Assembly: GCA_023426275.1 (NCBI GenBank)
Contig: JAFABC010000119.1
Location: 1 to 8,574, forward strand
Direction: 5' to 3'
Origin: Pseudomonadota bacterium
Lineage (GTDB): Bacteria > Desulfobacterota > Desulfovibrionia > Desulfovibrionales > Desulfovibrionaceae
Length of the DNA: 8,574 bases
Part shown: in pieces, positions 6,387 through 8,574 of the stretch
Position numbering within the stretch: the first letter of the stretch is position 1
How the letters are laid out: each line of letters begins with the position of its first letter
Notes under the pieces: generated by a model
Told to the model about the DNA's origin: nothing
Seen by the model: the letters and a program-made list of their open reading frames with translations, nothing else
Databases searched by the model: none
Translations under genes and position numbers: made by a program

Positions 6387-6767
6387 TTACCGCCGGATCA
6401 AATTTTCAAGGCCGACACGGGTGTTGCCATGCATGGCCCAGACGCCGCCCAGGCGTCGGCCGTTGTCGTCGCGTTCGTACAGTGCCACGCCGCCGTTGAA
6501 GGCCACGGCCAGGGAGTGCGTGGAAGCCACGCCCACGCCCTTGTAGAATTCGCCGCTCGTCAGACGCCATTCCACGATATAAGTCTGTCCCGCCTGCCGA
6601 ATGGAAACCTGTCCGCCGTACAATCCGCCCTTGAGGTTGGTTCCCTGCAGGGTGTAGTTCCCAACGGGCCAGCCGACGGGGGCGGGCTGGCCCGCCCGGA
6701 CGGGACCGGCGCCCAGGCACAGGAGCAGGGCAAGCAGCGTCGTGAAAAAAAAGTTTTTTCTGTTCAC
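6387..6767 (-). CDS. Small Sec-exported protein of unknown function, predicted beta-rich
   Basis: The 126-residue protein has a clear signal peptide: MNRK, a hydrophobic core (about 6-20) and a likely cleavage after VRA at residue 25, so the mature part of about 100 residues is periplasmic or outside. The mature part alternates Gly and aromatic residues in a beta-barrel-like pattern: VGNYTLQGTN (35-44), GGLYGGQVSI (47-56), YIVEWRL (63-69), GVGVASTHSLAVAF (77-90), LGGVWAMHG (106-114). This resembles small secreted proteobacterial proteins built of repeated G-x-Y/W strands, for which I cannot name a function. It starts at GTG, supported by GAGGAGG six bases upstream (6774-6780). It shares the minus strand with the RTX gene, 186 bases ahead of it, and diverges from the S-layer-like gene. 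No cysteines remain in the mature part and no lipobox is present. Confidence 0.82.
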   Translation of the reverse strand: MNRKNFFFTTLLALLLCLGAGPVRAGQPAPVGWPVGNYTLQGTNLKGGLYGGQVSIRQAGQTYIVEWRLTSGEFYKGVGVASTHSLAVAFNGGVALYERDDNGRRLGGVWAMHGNTRVGLENLIRR

Positions 6768-6773
6768 GGACGG

Positions 6774-6780
6774 CCTCCTC
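6774..6780 (-). promoter_or_regulatory. Ribosome binding site supporting a GTG start
   Basis: GAGGAGG on the minus strand lies six bases before GTG at 6767-6765. Its strength and spacing justify the non-ATG start, which also gives a complete signal peptide. Confidence 0.8.
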
Positions 6781-6888
6781 GATTGCGGGGCGGCGCCGGC
6801 GTTGAGACGGCAATCCCGGGACTTTCGATAACAGTCGCGGTTGCAACGTGTCGGTTACTGCAAAACTGCCTACCCCGGGGGGAAACAA

Positions 6889-6920
6889 AGGAAAAGGGGG
6901 AAAATTTCCGGCTTTTTCCT
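6889..6920. repeat. Nested inverted repeat in the divergent region
   Basis: AGGAAAA (6889-6895) is complementary to TTTTCCT (6914-6920). Between them GGAAAATTTCC (6899-6909) is itself an inverted repeat centred on one base. The arrangement could be an operator for one or both divergent genes or a cruciform. No known regulator site is recognised. Confidence 0.45.
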
Positions 6921-7034
6921 ATGGCGTTGGCGATCTGAAACTTTTAGAATGCCTCCGGCCCGTTGCGTATCCCTACCGGCGCGTCCGCCCCTGGATATTT
7001 TTTCCCGCCCAATAGATCATCTCCCTGGTAACGC

Positions 7035-7063
7035 TTGCTTTTCAATTTGACCCAGTGTATCAG
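7035..7063 (+). promoter_or_regulatory. Candidate promoter of the S-layer-like gene
   Basis: TTGCTT (7035-7040) and TATCAG (7058-7063) are separated by 17 bases. The matches to the sigma70 consensus are three and four of six. Transcription from here would give a leader of about 70 bases containing the hairpin at 7078-7107. Competing weaker hexamers exist nearby, so the exact start is uncertain. Confidence 0.35.
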
Positions 7064-7077
7064 CCCAAAAAGTGTGC

Positions 7078-7114
7078 CCTCTCTCGGAATGAAGGCCCCG
7101 AAAGAGGTGTTTTT
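7078..7114 (+). promoter_or_regulatory. Leader hairpin followed by a short T-tract (attenuator- or stabiliser-like)
   Basis: CCTCTCTCGG (7078-7087) pairs with CCGAAAGAGG (7098-7107) with one mismatch around a 10-base loop, followed by TGTTTTT (7108-7114). It lies just ahead of the ribosome site of the S-layer-like gene. It could act as a partial terminator or as a 5' stabilising stem; both roles occur ahead of highly expressed surface-protein genes. The T-tract is short. Confidence 0.45.
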
Positions 7115-7130
7115 CCGGAAAATCAACCTT

Positions 7131-7136
7131 AGGAGG
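7131..7136 (+). promoter_or_regulatory. Consensus ribosome binding site of the S-layer-like gene
   Basis: AGGAGG lies five bases before the ATG at 7142, which fits high-level translation and selects this ATG over the second in-frame ATG three codons later. Confidence 0.85.
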
Positions 7137-7141
7137 CTTCA

Positions 7142-8574
7142 ATGGCGACGATGTGGACAAGTGCGGATGAAGCGGCGCAGCAAGGTTTTGACTCAAACTA
7201 CTATCTGACCGAGAAAGCCATTCAGTTGACGGCGACTACCGGCCAGACGTGGACGGTCGAATCCACTGCGGCTGCCTTGGAGGCGGCTGGACTTGAGCCG
7301 TATCAGCACTATCAGCTCTACGGCTACAATGAAGGCTTGGCCCCCAACGCATATTTCGACAGCGACTACTATGTCGCTTCCAAAGCGGCGGCCGCCGGCG
7401 TTACCACCGACGAGTTCCTGAGCTCCTGGAACGCCATCAGCGGCGGCGCCAGCGTCTATTTTCACTACATCGAGTACGGTGCTTACGAAAACGACGTGAA
7501 CCCGTCCTCCTCGTTCGGCGACTACCAGTATTACGTCGAGAAAGCCAACCAGCTGAACGACGGCACGACCTGGCAGGAAGTGCGTGAGATCTTCCAGGCC
7601 AACGGCCTGACCGCCATCTCCCACTACATGCTCTACGGCGAGTCCGAAGGCCTGAGCCCCGTCCCCGTTGGCGGCGCCACCTACAGCCTGACCTCGAGCC
7701 AGGATGTGGCCACGGCCAACGTGTTCAACTCCGTGCCCGCCTGGAGCCCCGGTGGAAACGAACTGGTCAACACCCTGCAGAACTTTGACGTGCTGACCGG
7801 CACCGGCACCAACCCGACCCTGAACGTGCAGCTCGGCGACGCCAACGACAGCAGCGGCACCACCATTTCCCCGACCCTGACCGGCATCGAGACCATCAAT
7901 GCCGCCTTCATCGGAAGCGCGGGCAGTGCCGCCGCCGTCACCACCCTGGACATGCAGGATGCCACCGGCGCCAACTCGTTGAACATCACCCGTATCAGCG
8001 ACGGCAACTCCGCCTTCTTCAGAAACATCACCAGCGTGCCGGCGGAGCTGTCTCTGTCGAACACCAACAGCCCGGCCGGCGCTGTCGGCTTCGTCATGAC
8101 CGACGCCGCTGTTGCCGGCGATGACGACTCCACCACGATGACGCTCAACAACGCCACCGTGAACAACCTGGTCATCCAGGGCACCACCGCCGGCAACGGC
8201 GTCGAGACGGTCAGCCTGGTTTCCTCCACCTCGGCCAACGCCGTGGGCACCCTGTTTGTTGACGACATCAAAGTCCTCAACATCAGCGGCGACCAGAACC
8301 TGTCCGTTGGCGACATCAACTACGGCGCCGCCGATGGAGATTTCACGACCATCAACGGTTCCGCCGCCACGGGCAACCTGACCCTGACCATCAATGACAA
8401 TCTGAACAACGCCTTCCTGGCCACCACCGGTTCCGGCCCCGCTGTCGACTTCCAGATGAGCACCGGCTCCGGCGATGACACCATCAATGTCACCACGACG
8501 GCTGCCAACGGTGGCCTCAATGGCCTCGTCGGGAACACCGGCGACGTCGTCGACCTCGGCGCGGGCACCGACAC
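7142..8574 (+). CDS. S-layer/RTX-like surface protein, 3' end outside the window
   Basis: An open frame of 477 codons runs to the window edge without a stop. There is no signal peptide, which suggests type I secretion. Residues 1-176 hold three copies of a YY/HY module: FDSNYYL (16-22) to HYQLYGYNEGLAP (56-68), FDSDYYV (72-78) to HYIEYG (108-113), and QYYVEK (129-134) to HYMLYGESEGLSP (161-173). The rest is rich in Thr, Ala, Gly, Asn and Asp with beta-strand repeats such as LTGIETINAAF (246-256), VTTLDMQDATG (266-276), LFVDDIKVLNISG (371-383) and FTTINGSAATGNLTLTI (401-417). This resembles RTX-type S-layer proteins of the Caulobacter RsaA kind. RTX-like pieces begin near the edge: GSGDDTIN (442-449) and DLGAGTD (471-477). 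Cysteine is absent, as in many S-layer proteins. The consensus ribosome site and the codon bias after the first 80 codons suggest high expression. A large adhesin is the main alternative. Confidence 0.85.
   Translation, partial: MATMWTSADEAAQQGFDSNYYLTEKAIQLTATTGQTWTVESTAAALEAAGLEPYQHYQLYGYNEGLAPNAYFDSDYYVASKAAAAGVTTDEFLSSWNAISGGASVYFHYIEYGAYENDVNPSSSFGDYQYYVEKANQLNDGTTWQEVREIFQANGLTAISHYMLYGESEGLSPVPVGGATYSLTSSQDVATANVFNSVPAWSPGGNELVNTLQNFDVLTGTGTNPTLNVQLGDANDSSGTTISPTLTGIETINAAFIGSAGSAAAVTTLDMQDATGANSLNITRISDGNSAFFRNITSVPAELSLSNTNSPAGAVGFVMTDAAVAGDDDSTTMTLNNATVNNLVIQGTTAGNGVETVSLVSSTSANAVGTLFVDDIKVLNISGDQNLSVGDINYGAADGDFTTINGSAATGNLTLTINDNLNNAFLATTGSGPAVDFQMSTGSGDDTINVTTTAANGGLNGLVGNTGDVVDLGAGTD

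Larger units (their letters stand above)
6768..7141. promoter_or_regulatory. Divergent regulatory region upstream of the S-layer-like gene
   Basis: These 374 bases hold no convincing gene. They contain an inverted repeat GATTGC/GCAATC (6781-6786, 6810-6815) in the leader of the small exported gene, an 8-bp palindrome GTTGCAAC (6839-6846), a nested inverted repeat (6889-6920), a candidate plus-strand promoter (7035-7063), a leader hairpin (7078-7107), a 12-bp palindrome (7111-7122) and a strong ribosome site. A 60-codon open frame on the minus strand (6944-7126) has no ribosome site or recognisable protein character and is not called. Confidence 0.6.

Noticed and set aside
7025..7040. Possible sigma54 promoter (CTGG...TTGCT) upstream of the S-layer-like gene
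   Set aside because: The GG and GC elements are 8 bases apart instead of the required 10, so the site would not be recognised.
6944..7126. 60-codon minus-strand open frame in the divergent region
   Set aside because: No ribosome site, mixed basic composition without motif, and it overlaps the candidate promoter and leader of the gene at 7142.
7193..8574. Minus-strand open frames (7193-7624, 7681-8319, 8320-8574) opposite the S-layer-like gene
   Set aside because: The plus frame from 7142 is continuously open, has a consensus ribosome site and encodes recognisable repeats. The minus frames are Val/Pro/Ser-rich shadows.

Overview
The window is GC-rich, densely coded bacterial DNA with strong AGGAGG-type ribosome binding sites. 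It carries type-I-secretion-style RTX/S-layer proteins next to surface-glycan glycosyltransferases. The style (GC-rich codons, YY/HY surface-protein repeats, a DUF354 gene in a glycan cluster) suggests a Gram-negative bacterium, most like the Desulfovibrio/Solidesulfovibrio group. That placement is an inference from protein style and was not tested by search. No rRNA, tRNA, CRISPR array, insertion sequence or phage gene was seen.

Left part (1-4704): a minus-strand family 2 glycosyltransferase (84-1025) diverges from a three-gene plus-strand operon. The operon encodes a membrane-anchored family 2 glycosyltransferase (1219-2187), a DUF354 protein with a GT-B-like appearance (2171-3202) and a large polytopic membrane protein that may be a GT-C-type glycosyltransferase (3205-4704). 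The first two operon genes overlap and the last two are 2 bases apart, so they are probably co-translated. Together the four genes look like part of a surface polysaccharide or protein-glycan assembly locus.

Middle (4705-6767): two minus-strand genes converge on the operon. One (4749-6200) encodes a signal-peptide-less RTX protein with four N-terminal YY/HY-type repeats, a Ser/Thr-only linker, three RTX nonapeptides and a type I secretion-like C-terminus. Its apparent intrinsic terminator lies inside the last codons of the convergent membrane-protein gene. The other (6387-6767) encodes a small Sec-exported protein of unknown function.

Right part (6768-8574): a 374-base divergent regulatory region with several inverted repeats precedes a large plus-strand S-layer/RTX-like protein. 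This gene starts at 7142 and runs off the window. Its N-terminus carries three copies of the same repeat module found in the RTX protein at 4749-6200, so the two are relatives that probably share a secretion route or a surface anchor.

Overall the window reads as a cell-surface locus: two related secreted surface proteins, a small exported protein and a glycosyltransferase cluster. A link between the glycosyltransferases and glycosylation of the surface proteins is plausible but is not shown by the sequence.
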